64,000 nt of DNA from Citromicrobium sp. JLT1363 (lineage in GTDB: Bacteria; Pseudomonadota; Alphaproteobacteria; Sphingomonadales; Sphingomonadaceae). A model generated the notes under the pieces. It ran no database searches, was not told the origin of the DNA, and worked only from the letters and a program-made list of their open reading frames with translations. Shown piece after piece: positions 34,244-43,264 of the stretch. How positions within the stretch are numbered: the stretch's first letter is position 1; each line of letters starts with the position of its first letter. Position numbers and translations under genes: made by a program. The stretch spans positions 1 through 64,000 of the forward strand of contig NZ_AEUE01000008.1 in assembly GCF_000186705.1 (NCBI RefSeq), in the 5' to 3' direction.

Positions 34244-36436
34244 TCAGTCGGCTGGCATGGCAGCCAGCACCCTGTCCGGGGTCATCGGATAATCGAAAAT
34301 GCGCGCGCCGCTTGCGTCGAAGATCGCGTTTCCAATGGCCGCCGCACCTCCGCACATGCCCAGTTCGCCGATACCCTTGGCCTGGATCGGGCTGGCCGCC
34401 GGGTCGCGTTCTTCGACCATCAGGACCTCGAGATCGGGCACGTCGCGATTAACGGGCACATGATATTCGGCGAGGTCGCAGTTCACGAGGTGCCCGTCGC
34501 GCGGATCGAACTCCAGCGCTTCGGTCAGTGCCGCGCCGATGCTCCAGGTGATTCCGCCGATACATTGGGATCGGGCGGTCTTGTGGTTGAGCACGCGGCC
34601 GAAGCCGAAAGCGCCGAGCATCCGGTCGACCCGGGTTTCGCCGGTGAAGCGGTTCACGCGGACCTGGGCGAAGAACGCCCCAAAGCCCGATGCGGTAAAA
34701 TCAGAGGCGATATCGCCGGGTTCGTAGTGCCCTTCGCGTGCCATGTCCTGACCGTCCAGAAGCTGGCTCAAGGTCTGTCCGGCCTGCGTCCTGCCGTTCG
34801 ACAGGTCGAGCTCGTCTTCGGCGATGCCCGCCCGCCGGGCCAGTTCCTCGCGCAGCGCGGTGCAGGCGACGTAGACTGCGGAGCCGACCGAAGCCGCGCC
34901 CCAGCTGCCGCCCGAACCGGACCCTCTGGGGTGGCGCGTGTCGCCCAGGTCGACCAGCACCTTGCCGGGATCGAGGCCGAGCATTTCCCCGGCGATCTGC
35001 GCCAGGATCGTGTAGGTACCGGTGCCGATATCGGTCATGTCGGTTTCGACCAGCGCCGTGCCATCCGCTTTGAGCGTGACGCGCGCCCTTGCTTCGCCGA
35101 CGTTGTGCACCCGTGCCGCGCTCGCCATGCCGGTGCCGACCCACCATTCGCCCTCGCGCGTGTGGCGCGGTTTGCGCGGGCCGTGGTCCCATCCGAAAGC
35201 CTCGGCGCCCTGGCGCAGGCACTCGGCGAGCTTGTGGGAGGAGAAGGGCAGGCCTTCTTCGGGATTGTCTTCCGGGATATTGCGCAGGCGCAGCTCGACC
35301 GGGTCGATCCCGATCTCGTGTGCAAGCACATCCATCGCGCCTTCGAGCGCGGGCATGCCCACCGCCTCGCCGGGCGCGCGCACCGATCCGGCGGTCATCC
35401 GGTGGATGCGCGCGAGCTTGAGCATCAGCTCGCGGTTCTGCCCCGCGTAGAGGAAGTGCGAGGATTGCAGCACCGGCTCCGCAAAGGACTCGCCCGGCAG
35501 GTTGGAGACCAGCGCTTCGTGCCCGAAGCCGGTCAGCCTGCCATTCTCGTCTGCGGCCAGCCGGATGCGCTGGGTGGTTTCGGACCGGCGCATGATGCAC
35601 TGGAGCACCTGCTGGCGCGACAATACGACCCGCACCGGACGGCAAAGCTGCATTGCGGCAAGCGAGGCGGAAACCACATCTTCGCTGATGCCCAGCTTCG
35701 ATCCGAACCCGCCACCCACGAAGCGCGAGATCAGGCGAACCTTGCTTTCGTCCAGCCCCACTGCATCGGCGAGCTCGGTGATATTGTAGTTCAGCATCTG
35801 CAGCGAGGCATGGACCGTCAGGCGTTCTCCATCCCATTGCGCGATCGCGGCATGCGGCTCCATCGCTGCCGAGGAGTGCCCCTCGGTCGTGAAGGTGACG
35901 TCCACGCTGTGCGCGGCCTGCGCCATAGCATGCGCCAGATCGCCCTGATGGACAGTCTCGCCCTCCTGCTCTTCGGGTTCGACCGCGTCGGGTGAAAGCG
36001 GTGCGCCGGCCTCCTCACGGTATTCGACCTTCAGGTGCTTGGCCGCATCGCGCGCGTCTTCGAAGGTTTCGGCCACAACCAGCGCGATCGGCTGGCCCCA
36101 GTAGGAAACGCTTTTCGGTTTCTGCTGCGGGGCTTCGTTGGCCGTTCCCTGCGCGGGGCGGGTAATCAGGCGCTCGTCATCGATCACCGCGATCACGCCG
36201 GGCATGGAAAGGACGCTGTCCTTGTCGATCCGCGTCACTTCGCCGCGCGTAATAGTGGAAGTGACGAGCACGCCTTCGGCGCAATTCTCCATGAGGTATT
36301 CGGCTGCGTAAGGCGCCGTGCCGGTGACCTTCGCCATGCCTTCGACGCGCGGCAGCGGCGCGCCGATCACACCCTGCTTCATGTCGTCGAGGCGGTTGGA
36401 GGTATCGGGCTTGTCCTGCTTGAGATGCACACTCAT
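34244..36436 (-). CDS. paoC: Molybdopterin-binding subunit of PaoABC-type aldehyde oxidoreductase
   Basis: This 730-residue catalytic subunit of a xanthine-oxidase-family enzyme probably oxidises aldehydes to acids. Motifs include RVEGMAKVTGTAPYAAEY near the N-terminus, VGGGFGSKLG for the cofactor region, GSVRAPGEA, the Q-loop-like GSGSGGSWGAAS, and the catalytic Glu in GIGELGMCGG near the C-terminus. Length fits the E. coli PaoC/YagR group rather than larger xanthine dehydrogenases. It is the last gene of a three-gene operon, with its ATG overlapping the FAD-subunit stop by 4 bp. There is no twin-arginine signal on this subunit; in E. coli the complex is exported through the Fe-S subunit. 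Substrate uncertain. Confidence 0.88.
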   Translation of the reverse strand: MSVHLKQDKPDTSNRLDDMKQGVIGAPLPRVEGMAKVTGTAPYAAEYLMENCAEGVLVTSTITRGEVTRIDKDSVLSMPGVIAVIDDERLITRPAQGTANEAPQQKPKSVSYWGQPIALVVAETFEDARDAAKHLKVEYREEAGAPLSPDAVEPEEQEGETVHQGDLAHAMAQAAHSVDVTFTTEGHSSAAMEPHAAIAQWDGERLTVHASLQMLNYNITELADAVGLDESKVRLISRFVGGGFGSKLGISEDVVSASLAAMQLCRPVRVVLSRQQVLQCIMRRSETTQRIRLAADENGRLTGFGHEALVSNLPGESFAEPVLQSSHFLYAGQNRELMLKLARIHRMTAGSVRAPGEAVGMPALEGAMDVLAHEIGIDPVELRLRNIPEDNPEEGLPFSSHKLAECLRQGAEAFGWDHGPRKPRHTREGEWWVGTGMASAARVHNVGEARARVTLKADGTALVETDMTDIGTGTYTILAQIAGEMLGLDPGKVLVDLGDTRHPRGSGSGGSWGAASVGSAVYVACTALREELARRAGIAEDELDLSNGRTQAGQTLSQLLDGQDMAREGHYEPGDIASDFTASGFGAFFAQVRVNRFTGETRVDRMLGAFGFGRVLNHKTARSQCIGGITWSIGAALTEALEFDPRDGHLVNCDLAEYHVPVNRDVPDLEVLMVEERDPAASPIQAKGIGELGMCGGAAAIGNAIFDASGARIFDYPMTPDRVLAAMPAD

Positions 36437-37419
36437 GCCGCGTCCTCCGATGCCTGTTCCAGCACCGCGTGCAGCGTGCGCCGGGCCAGCGGTATCTTGA
36501 AATCGTTCTCGCCGTGGCCCTGTGCATCCTCCAGCAGGATGTCCGCAGCCCGGTCGAAAAGCTCAGCCGACGGCGCATTGCCGACCAGCGCCTGCGCAAT
36601 GCGCGGATCGTGCCACGGCTTGTGGGCAAGCCCGCCGAAGGCGAGGTCGGCGCGGGTGAAGACACCGTCCTCCATCTCGACAATCGCCGCGATGGAGACG
36701 AGCGCGAAGGCATAGGAGGATCGCTCGCGCACCTTGCGGTAGAGCTGTGTTCCGCCGACCGGCGCGGGCAGCGTTACCGCGGTGATGATCTCGCCGGGCT
36801 CCAGCACATTGTCGCGCCACGGCGTATCGCCGGGGAGGCAATGAAAATCGCGCACCGGGACGGTGCGTTCCGTACCGTCGCTGCCGTTGATTTCCACGCT
36901 GGCGTCCAGCGCGCTCAGCGCCACGGCCATGTCGCCGGGATAGGTGGCGATGCATTCACCGCTCGCGCCCAGCACGGCGTGTAGCTTGGCGATACCGTCC
37001 AGCGCGCCGCAGCCGCTGCCCGGTTCGCGTTTGTTGCAGGGCTGGTCGATATTCATGAAGTAGAAGCAGCGCGTGCGCTGGCACAGGTTGCCGCCGGTCG
37101 TCGCCTTGTTGCGTAATTGCTGTGTCGCCCCGGCGAGGATCGCGCGGGAGAGCACGGGGTAATCCGCACGCACGCGGGGGTGAACGGCGGTCGCCGTATT
37201 GGTGGCCAGCGCGCCGATGCGCAGGCCGCCATCGTCGGTGTCCGCAATCTCGCCGAGCCCCACGCGGTTGATGTCGGCCAGCTCGCGCGGCGTTTCCACC
37301 TGCAGCTTCATCAGATCGAGCAGGTTGGTGCCTCCGGCGATGGCCATCGCATCCTCGCCCTGCATGATCTGCGCGGCGTCGGTCAGGGTGCGGGCGCGGT
37401 CATACTGGAACGGCCTCAT
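36433..37419 (-). CDS. paoB: FAD-binding subunit of PaoABC-type aldehyde oxidoreductase, with extra Fe-S site
   Basis: This 328-residue electron-transfer subunit starts at ATG 37419 (MRPFQYDRA); a longer frame from 37635 overlaps the Fe-S gene and is a shadow. The FAD site is AIAGGTNLLDLMK, with RIGALATNT further on. A cysteine group (NLCQRTRCFYF, then PCNKREPGSGC) matches the additional [4Fe-4S] cluster of the PaoB group and is absent from ordinary xanthine dehydrogenase FAD subunits. This supports the Pao assignment. It overlaps the 2Fe-2S gene upstream and the molybdenum subunit downstream by 4 bp each. Confidence 0.9.
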   Translation of the reverse strand: MRPFQYDRARTLTDAAQIMQGEDAMAIAGGTNLLDLMKLQVETPRELADINRVGLGEIADTDDGGLRIGALATNTATAVHPRVRADYPVLSRAILAGATQQLRNKATTGGNLCQRTRCFYFMNIDQPCNKREPGSGCGALDGIAKLHAVLGASGECIATYPGDMAVALSALDASVEINGSDGTERTVPVRDFHCLPGDTPWRDNVLEPGEIITAVTLPAPVGGTQLYRKVRERSSYAFALVSIAAIVEMEDGVFTRADLAFGGLAHKPWHDPRIAQALVGNAPSAELFDRAADILLEDAQGHGENDFKIPLARRTLHAVLEQASEDAA

Positions 37420-37925
37420 GCGCTTTCCTCCGCAGCGACGTCCCGGATGGCGGCGACGATGTTTGCGTAGGCACCGCAGCGGCACAGGTTGCCGCTCATC
37501 CGCTCGCGAATCTCGTCGCCAGTCGCTTCGATATCGCCGTCGAGCGTTTCGCTCGCATCGCTTGGCCAGCCGTTGGCGATCTCGCCCAGCATCGCTGTGG
37601 CGGAGCATATCTGCCCCGGCGTGCAATAGCCGCACTGGTAGCCATCGTTTTCAAGGAACGCCCGCTGCATGGGGGAGGGGGCGTCCGGCGTGCCGAGGCC
37701 TTCGATGGTGGTCACCTCGTCGCCTTCGTGCATCGCGGCCAGCGTAAGGCAGCTGTTGATGCGCATGCCGTTGACGATCACCGTGCAGGCCCCGCACTGG
37801 CCGTGATCGCAACCCTTCTTGGTGCCGGTCAGCCGCAGATCGTGCCGCAGGAAATCGAGCAGGGTGATCCGCGGATCTTCGGGGATCGGATGGGCGGTTC
37901 CGTTGATGGAGATCGTTTCGGCCAA
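37416..37925 (-). CDS. paoA: 2Fe-2S subunit of PaoABC-type aldehyde oxidoreductase
   Basis: The 169-residue iron-sulfur subunit carries both expected clusters: a plant-ferredoxin-type site ([12 protein letters not shown] with Cys in RINSCLTL) and an all-helical site ([11 protein letters not shown] with NLCRCGAY). E. coli PaoA has a long twin-arginine leader. None is visible here, since ATG 37925 begins straight into the ferredoxin fold ([10 protein letters not shown]). The complex is therefore probably cytoplasmic in this organism, unless a leader is added elsewhere. It is the first gene of the operon, and GGAGG is present upstream of the start. Confidence 0.9.
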   Translation of the reverse strand: MAETISINGTAHPIPEDPRITLLDFLRHDLRLTGTKKGCDHGQCGACTVIVNGMRINSCLTLAAMHEGDEVTTIEGLGTPDAPSPMQRAFLENDGYQCGYCTPGQICSATAMLGEIANGWPSDASETLDGDIEATGDEIRERMSGNLCRCGAYANIVAAIRDVAAEESA

Positions 37926-38040
37926 GGGTGCCTCCTTTGACCGACCAATTCACGGGCGCATCAAAAAGGTCCGCAGTTCGCCTATTGTTAAGGCCGCGAA
38001 CCTTCGAGCGGCCCCGTAAGGCCCATGGATATGAGAGTTT

Positions 38041-38127
38041 TGGTGCGGTCGAGAAGACTCGAACTTCCACGGCCTTGCGGCCACAACGACCTCAACGTTG
38101 CGCGTCTACCAGTTCCGCCACGACCGC
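38041..38127 (-). tRNA. tRNA-Leu (anticodon GAG)
   Basis: On the minus strand the 87-nt sequence starts GCGGTCG and ends CGACCGCACCA, so the acceptor stem pairs and CCA is encoded. The anticodon stem CAACG/CGTTG encloses loop TTGAGGT, giving anticodon GAG. A long variable arm (TGGCCGCAAGGCCG) marks a class II tRNA, and the T-arm has GTTCGAGTC. All fit tRNA-Leu reading CUC and CUU codons. Confidence 0.97.
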
Positions 38128-38265
38128 ACACATGGCCCGCTTTTCAGGGCCTGCATTCAGGGCGTTCCGCTTGGGACGCCCCGTGAGGAAGCGGCGCCCT
38201 AGCAGGGGTGCACGCACCTCGCAAGCGCATTTGCGCAGGGTTTTACACGCCGCCCGGCAGAGTGC

Positions 38266-38982
38266 TCAGGACGGGCTCCAGCCGATCTCCGCGAATTTCG
38301 CGGATTTGGGCAGATCGGTGATCGCTTCGTTGATGCTCAGCGTCTCGCCCGGCTGCAACCGGCCCTGACGCGGAAGGATTTCCCAGTTGTACACCTTGCG
38401 GTTGCGCTCGTCGTACAGGACGATCAGCACCGGCGGCACCGCCTTGGTTTCGCGTCCGACATTCTTGATCTCGCCCGCGACGCCGAAATACTCGCTGCCA
38501 TCGGGCAGCGTGCGCCGGTCCTGCTGGCTGGCCGGGAATTCGAGCACCAGATCGGGCTCGTTCATGGCAAAGGTCGGCCGGCTGACGGGCACCCAGTCGG
38601 GCAGGCCGGCATAGCTGACCGCCGCGATCGTCCCCACGGAAATCACCGCGAACAGGCTTGCCGCCATGCTCCACATCTTCACCGGATTGCGCCGCGGCTT
38701 GAACGGCGGCTCGGCCGAGAACTGCGAGCGGTCGTCGCGCGATACCGCATCGCGCTCGTCGGAATTGCCGATCGGCGGGACATCGTGCCACGGCTGGGGT
38801 TCGCGCGGGGCAGCTTCGGTCTTCGCCGTGCCTTCCCTTTCCAGCGTTTCCAGGTCCAGCTCGCTGCCTTCCTGGAACCAGCTGTGCCGGCAACGCGCGC
38901 AGCGCACGGTGCGGCCATCCGCGCCGATGGCGCTGTCGGGCACGGCGTAGCGCGTGTCGCAGGCTGGGCAGACGAGGATCAT
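38266..38982 (-). CDS. MJ0042-type zinc-ribbon, single-pass membrane protein with DUF3426-like domain
   Basis: The 238-residue protein starts at ATG 38982 (MILVCPACDTRY). The N-terminal 35 residues form a zinc ribbon (CPAC, then CARC, with HSWF following), typical of MJ0042 family proteins. A membrane helix (MWSMAASLFAVISVGTIAAVSYAG) sits at about residue 105. The C-terminal domain contains FPASQQDRRTLPDGSEYFGVAGEIKNVGRETK and ends NEAITDLPKSAKFAEIGWSPS, as in DUF3426 proteins. It is transcribed away from ftsE, with starts 151 bp apart. In several alphaproteobacteria a gene of this type sits beside ftsEX; its role is unknown. Confidence 0.85.
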   Translation of the reverse strand: MILVCPACDTRYAVPDSAIGADGRTVRCARCRHSWFQEGSELDLETLEREGTAKTEAAPREPQPWHDVPPIGNSDERDAVSRDDRSQFSAEPPFKPRRNPVKMWSMAASLFAVISVGTIAAVSYAGLPDWVPVSRPTFAMNEPDLVLEFPASQQDRRTLPDGSEYFGVAGEIKNVGRETKAVPPVLIVLYDERNRKVYNWEILPRQGRLQPGETLSINEAITDLPKSAKFAEIGWSPS

Positions 38983-39133
38983 AGTGACAAAGCCATTACG
39001 CCCGGCAAGCATTGCTAGGCAAGCGCCCCGTCAGTGGACGGGCAGGTTTTGCGCCTTTTGTCCACACTCGATGCACCCTATATCCCGCTACGTGTTAACC
39101 ACGGGACGGGTCGGACAAGCATGAGGCAGCACC

Positions 39134-39868
39134 ATGTCGGGAGGTGACGGGGAAGTCGCGTTCTTCGACAATGTCGGCCTGCGTTACGGCACCGGCAAGG
39201 AAATCCTGACGGACGTCAGCTTCTCGCTGTGGCCGGGAAGCTTCTACTTCCTGACCGGCGCCAGCGGTGCCGGCAAGACCAGCCTGCTCAAGCTGCTCTA
39301 CCTCTCTCAGCGCCCCTCACGCGGGATCATCCGCATGTTCGGCAGCGATGTGATCACCCTGCCGCGTTCCCGCCTGCCGGGTTTCCGGCGGCGGCTGGGG
39401 GTGGTGTTCCAGGACTTCCGCCTGGTCGAGCATCTCTCCGCATTCGACAATGTGGCCTTGCCGCTCCGGATCGCGGGCGTGGACGAAAGCGAACTGGTTC
39501 AGCCCGTGTCCGACATGCTCGAATGGGTGGGGCTGGCCCATCGCGCCGAAGCGAAGCCGGAAACGCTGTCGGGGGGCGAGAAGCAGCGCGTCGCCATCGC
39601 GCGCGCGGTGATCGGGCGGCCGGACATGCTGCTGGCGGACGAGCCGACCGGCAATGTCGACCCGGAAATGGCGCTGAAGCTGATGCGGCTGTTCGAATCG
39701 CTCAACCGGCTGGGAACCACCGTGATCGTGGCGACCCACGACGTGCATCTGCTGCAGAACGTGCGCAGTTCCACGATCATGCGGCTCGACAAGGGGCGCC
39801 TGGCGGACCCGACCGGCGCGCTGCGCTATCCGCCGCGCAGGCCCGTCCACGCGGGGGGCACGCGATGA
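39134..39868 (+). CDS. ftsE: Cell-division ATP-binding protein FtsE
   Basis: This 244-residue ABC ATPase of the FtsEX complex couples ATP use to peptidoglycan hydrolase activation at the septum. Walker A is GASGAGKTS, the Q-loop is in VVFQDFRLVEHLSAF, the signature is LSGGEKQR, Walker B is MLLADEPTGNVD, and the switch His is in VATHDVHLL. The family-typical FDNVALPLRI is present. The stop overlaps the ftsX ATG by 4 bp. It heads a plus-strand run of ftsE, ftsX, a YdcF-like gene and plsC. Confidence 0.95.
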   Translation: MSGGDGEVAFFDNVGLRYGTGKEILTDVSFSLWPGSFYFLTGASGAGKTSLLKLLYLSQRPSRGIIRMFGSDVITLPRSRLPGFRRRLGVVFQDFRLVEHLSAFDNVALPLRIAGVDESELVQPVSDMLEWVGLAHRAEAKPETLSGGEKQRVAIARAVIGRPDMLLADEPTGNVDPEMALKLMRLFESLNRLGTTVIVATHDVHLLQNVRSSTIMRLDKGRLADPTGALRYPPRRPVHAGGTR

Positions 39869-40794
39869 GCACGCCGCCCGTCACCGACGCCGCGCGCAGC
39901 GGCCAGCATAGCTTCGAAGGTGCCAAGGCGCAGGCGCTGATCCCGCAGGCGCGGCTGGCCGGGCCGATGCCGTGGGTGCTCGCCATCATGGTCGCGCTTA
40001 CCGTGCTTGCTGCGGGGGCGGGGCTCTCGCTCGGCAATCTGGCGGGCGATGCGCGGTCCGAACTGTCGGGCGGGGCGACGGTCCAGATCCTCCAGGCGGA
40101 CCCCGCCACCCGTGCGGAGCAGGCCCAGGCAGCGCAGGAAGCCCTGCAGGCCATGCCGATGATGGAACAAAGCCGCCAGATTCCGCAGGACGAACTCGAT
40201 GCCTTGCTGGAACCCTGGCTCGGCGAATCGGGCGATGCGGAAACCGTGCCCGTGCCCGCGCTGATCGACGTGCGGCTGGAAGGGCGCGCGGACGATGCGG
40301 CGATCGAACGCCTGCGCCAGCGGATCCTCCAGGTGGCCCCGGATGCGCGGGTCGATGCGCAGTCGGACTGGTTGCAACCCGTCTTCAGTGCGCTGACCTC
40401 GCTGCAATACGTGGCGCTGGCGCTGGTCCTGCTGCTGGCGGTGACGAGTGCTGCGGCGGTGTTCCTCGCGGCGCGCAGCGCGCTGGGCAATAATCGCGAG
40501 ACGATCGAGATCGTCCACCTGCTCGGCGGGACGGACGGCCAGATCGCCCAGCTGTTTCAGCGCGCAATTTTGCGCGATTCGGTGATCGGCGGCGGTGTGG
40601 GGCTGCTGCTGGGCCTCGCCGCCGTGCTCGGCCTCGGCTATCAGTTCGCCGCGCTCGACAGCGGCATGATCGGCGGCGGCGGGCTCGACTGGCTCGACTG
40701 GATCCTGATCGCGCTGATCCCCGTTCTGGGCGTGGTGCTCGCGGTGGCAACCGCGCGCTTTACCGTCCTTTCCGCCGTCAGGAGAATGCTGTGA
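39865..40794 (+). CDS. ftsX: Cell-division permease FtsX
   Basis: The 309-residue membrane partner of FtsE starts at ATG 39865, inside the ftsE stop. TM1 (WVLAIMVALTVLAAGAGLSL) is followed by a periplasmic domain of about 110 residues with two repeats of charged, Gln-rich sequence. Three more helices follow: LQYVALALVLLLAVTSAAAVFLA, VIGGGVGLLLGLAAVLGLG and WILIALIPVLGVVLAVATA. This four-helix arrangement with a large first loop is that of FtsX. ETIEIVHLLGGTDGQIAQLF in the cytoplasmic loop is the conserved coupling segment. Its stop overlaps the next ATG. Confidence 0.92.
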   Translation: MSTPPVTDAARSGQHSFEGAKAQALIPQARLAGPMPWVLAIMVALTVLAAGAGLSLGNLAGDARSELSGGATVQILQADPATRAEQAQAAQEALQAMPMMEQSRQIPQDELDALLEPWLGESGDAETVPVPALIDVRLEGRADDAAIERLRQRILQVAPDARVDAQSDWLQPVFSALTSLQYVALALVLLLAVTSAAAVFLAARSALGNNRETIEIVHLLGGTDGQIAQLFQRAILRDSVIGGGVGLLLGLAAVLGLGYQFAALDSGMIGGGGLDWLDWILIALIPVLGVVLAVATARFTVLSAVRRML

Positions 40795-41321
40795 TCTGGC
40801 GTACCGGTCTTCTTGTCGTAGTGGCGTGGCTGCTCGGCTTCATCTGGTTTTCCGGCTGGCTGCCCGGCCCGGCGCCCATGGAGCGGACCGATGCTGTCAC
40901 CGTGCCCACGGGCTTTGCCGGCCGGATCGGCCGCGGGCTCGAGGTCGTGCAGTCCGACAGCGCGGATAGGCTGCTCGTCACCGGGGTCGATCCGGAAGTG
41001 ACCCCGGCGGAGTTCGCGGCTGAGTTCGAAGTGCCCGACGATGTGATGGCGTGCTGCGTCACGCTGGGTTTCGCGGCCACCGATACGCGCGGCAATGCCG
41101 AGGAAACGACCGAGTGGGCGCTGGAAAACAATTTCAAGAGCCTGCGCCTCGTCACCAGCGACTGGCACATGCGCCGCGCCGCGGTGGAACTGCGCCGCGA
41201 ACTGCCGTCCGATGTGAGGCTGGTGGAGGATGCGGTGCGCAGCGAACCGAGCCTGTGGCTGCTGTTCGTCGAATACCACAAGTGGCTGGTGAGCCGCACG
41301 GTCGGGCCCCTCTTTACCTGA
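40791..41321 (+). CDS. YdcF/DUF218-family membrane-anchored protein
   Basis: The 176-residue protein has an N-terminal membrane anchor (TGLLVVVAWLLGFIWFSGWL) and a DUF218-like domain in the periplasm. Recognisable pieces are VTVPTGFAGRIGRGLEVV, DRLLVTGVDPEVT, FAATDTRGNAEET and RLVTSDWHMRRAAVELRRELP. The last is the typical His-containing signature of the family. It overlaps ftsX by 4 bp and precedes plsC by 13 bp. DUF218 proteins have been linked to envelope and peptidoglycan metabolism; the exact reaction is unknown. Confidence 0.85.
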   Translation: MIWRTGLLVVVAWLLGFIWFSGWLPGPAPMERTDAVTVPTGFAGRIGRGLEVVQSDSADRLLVTGVDPEVTPAEFAAEFEVPDDVMACCVTLGFAATDTRGNAEETTEWALENNFKSLRLVTSDWHMRRAAVELRRELPSDVRLVEDAVRSEPSLWLLFVEYHKWLVSRTVGPLFT

Positions 41322-41334
41322 GCCGGTCGCTGAC

Positions 41335-42006
41335 ATGAACATGCTCCGCAGCCTTGCCTTCTATGCCCTGTTCTATGCCGGCACCCTGGTGCTGCTGGTT
41401 CTGGTTCCCTTCCAGCGAGGACCGGCGATGCGCCGCCTCGCCAACGCATGGAGTGCGTGGCATCGCTGGTGCGTGCGGCATCTGCTGCGCATCCGGGTGA
41501 TCCAGGAAGGCGCGCCGATCCACGGCCCGGCGCTCTACGCCATGCGGCACGAGAGCTTCTTCGAAGCGATCGACGCACCCTGCGTATTTGGCGAACCGGT
41601 GATCTTCGCCAAGCAGGAGCTGCTGGCGCTGCCGCTATGGGGTTCGGCGGCGAAGAATTACGGCATCATCCCGGTGGCCCGAAGCGAAGGCGCCAAGGCG
41701 CTGCGCGATCTGATGCGCGCGGCGAAGGCAGCGAAGGAAGAGGGCAGACCGTTCCTGATCTTCCCTGAAGGCACGCGCACGCCGCACGGGCAGGAGGGTG
41801 CCATCGTGTCCGGCTTCGCGGGCCTCTACAAGCTGCTGGACCTGCCGGTGGTGCCGGTCGCGGTGAACAGCGGGCCGCTCTATCGCGGGTCGATCAAGCG
41901 GCGCGGGCAGATCACCTACCGGTTCGGCAATGCCATACCGCCCGGGCTCGACCGCGCTGAAGTGGAACGCCGCGTGCGCGAAGGGATCAACGCGATCAAC
42001 GGGTGA
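41335..42006 (+). CDS. plsC: 1-acyl-sn-glycerol-3-phosphate acyltransferase
   Basis: The 223-residue enzyme transfers an acyl chain to lysophosphatidic acid at the inner membrane, making phosphatidic acid. A membrane helix (LAFYALFYAGTLVLLVLVPF) starts the protein. The acyltransferase motif appears as RHESFFEAID, so the usual HxxxxD reads HxxxxE. The second motif FPEGTRTPHG and the third (LPVVPVAVNSGPLY) are intact. The Glu form of the first motif is common in proteobacterial PlsC proteins and does not imply loss of function. It closes the ftsEX run, suggesting co-expression of membrane growth and division genes. Confidence 0.9.
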   Translation: MNMLRSLAFYALFYAGTLVLLVLVPFQRGPAMRRLANAWSAWHRWCVRHLLRIRVIQEGAPIHGPALYAMRHESFFEAIDAPCVFGEPVIFAKQELLALPLWGSAAKNYGIIPVARSEGAKALRDLMRAAKAAKEEGRPFLIFPEGTRTPHGQEGAIVSGFAGLYKLLDLPVVPVAVNSGPLYRGSIKRRGQITYRFGNAIPPGLDRAEVERRVREGINAING

Positions 42007-42041
42007 TCGGTTTTTCGGAGGGCCCCAGCCGCCTGCGCAGC

Positions 42042-43136
42042 CTACTGCAGCAGCGCTGCCTCGATGGCCTTGCCCACCTCGTCCATCTGGTCCTCACGCC
42101 CGATGGTGATCCGCAGCGCCTCGCCCAGGCCCTGCCCGGGCAGGTGGCGCACGGCATAGCCGGCGTCGGCGATGGCATCGCGCACGCGTTCCGCCGTGGG
42201 CTGGTCGCGGAACCGCACGAGCACGAAGTTCGCCTCGCTCGGCACCGTCGAGACGCCGCGATTGCCGAGCTTGGCCAGCCGCTCCACGAACATCTGCCGC
42301 ACGCGCCGGTTCTCCTCGCGCGAGCGGGTCACGAAATCCCTGTCGCCCAGCGCCGCCAGCGCCGCAGCCTGCGATGCGCCGGCCACGTTGAACGGCCCGC
42401 GAATGCGGTTGAGTGCATCGATCAGCGTTGGCGCACCCGTCGCCCAGCCGACGCGGGTCGAGGCAAGGCCGAAGATCTTGGAAAAGGTCCGCGTCACCAG
42501 AAGGTTGTGCGCTGCGCCCGCCAGCGCGAGGCCCGGCGCGCCTTCGTCTGGCAGGTATTCGGCATAGGCCTGGTCGAGAACCAGCAGCACGTCACCTGGC
42601 AAGCCTTCATGCAGGCGCGCGATCTCGGCGTGCGGCAGGTAGGTGCCCGTCGGATTGTTGGGATTGGCGATGAACACAACCCGCGTCCGCTCGGTCACGG
42701 CGGCCAGCAGCGCATCCACGTCCGCGCCGAAGTCTGCCGTCTCCGCCTCTACCGGTGTCGCGCCCACCCGCCGCGCCGCGATCGGATAGACGGAAAAGGA
42801 GAAGCGCGGCATCAGCACCTCGTCTCCCGCGCCCGCAAAGGCCTGCGCGGCGAGGTTGAGCAATTCGTCTGAACCCGTGCCGCACACGATCCGCGCCGGG
42901 TCTATCGCGTGCAACTCGCCCAGCGCGGCGCGCAGCGCGGTGCTGTCCGGATCTGGATAGGTGGCCATATCGTGCGCCTCGCCAAGCGCGGCCCGCGCCG
43001 ACTCGCTGGTGCCGAGCGGATTCTCGTTGGCGGAGAGCTTCACCAGCGCGCGCCCATCGGCGCTTTTCGACTTGCCGGGCACATAGGGCGCGATGTCGAG
43101 GATGTAGGGTTTGGGCTGGGGGACGGTCGATTTCAT
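42042..43136 (-). CDS. hisC: Histidinol-phosphate aminotransferase
   Basis: This 364-residue class II PLP enzyme catalyses the seventh step of histidine synthesis, converting imidazole-acetol phosphate to histidinol phosphate. The conserved [10 protein letters not shown] is near the N-terminus. PNNPTGT and VLDQAYAEY lie before the PLP lysine in [16 protein letters not shown], and a terminal [12 protein letters not shown] closes the fold. Other HisC-like enzymes accept tyrosine or phenylalanine, so broader specificity is possible. It is divergently oriented to metX, with starts 128 bp apart. Confidence 0.92.
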   Translation of the reverse strand: MKSTVPQPKPYILDIAPYVPGKSKSADGRALVKLSANENPLGTSESARAALGEAHDMATYPDPDSTALRAALGELHAIDPARIVCGTGSDELLNLAAQAFAGAGDEVLMPRFSFSVYPIAARRVGATPVEAETADFGADVDALLAAVTERTRVVFIANPNNPTGTYLPHAEIARLHEGLPGDVLLVLDQAYAEYLPDEGAPGLALAGAAHNLLVTRTFSKIFGLASTRVGWATGAPTLIDALNRIRGPFNVAGASQAAALAALGDRDFVTRSREENRRVRQMFVERLAKLGNRGVSTVPSEANFVLVRFRDQPTAERVRDAIADAGYAVRHLPGQGLGEALRITIGREDQMDEVGKAIEAALLQ

Positions 43137-43264
43137 GGGCGGGTTCGCAGACTGGGAATCCGTGCTTCGCCTGGCTCGGCACGGGCAGATTACAGGAGAA
43201 ATTCCCCTAACCGTTAGCCTTGAGGTTGTCGAAGGACTGTTTTTGCTCTTTCAGGCAGGTCGAG

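Noticed and set aside
38041-38127. tRNA-Leu as an integration site for a mobile element
   Set aside because: No integrase, no repeated tRNA 3' end nearby, and ordinary genes on both sides.
41335-42006. PlsC HxxxxE as a broken active site
   Set aside because: The Glu form of the first acyltransferase motif is common in proteobacterial PlsC proteins, and the other motifs are intact.
43137-43264. Possible SAM-II-type riboswitch before metX
   Set aside because: Alphaproteobacterial met genes often have one, but I could not find the expected conserved segments in this 128-bp gap.
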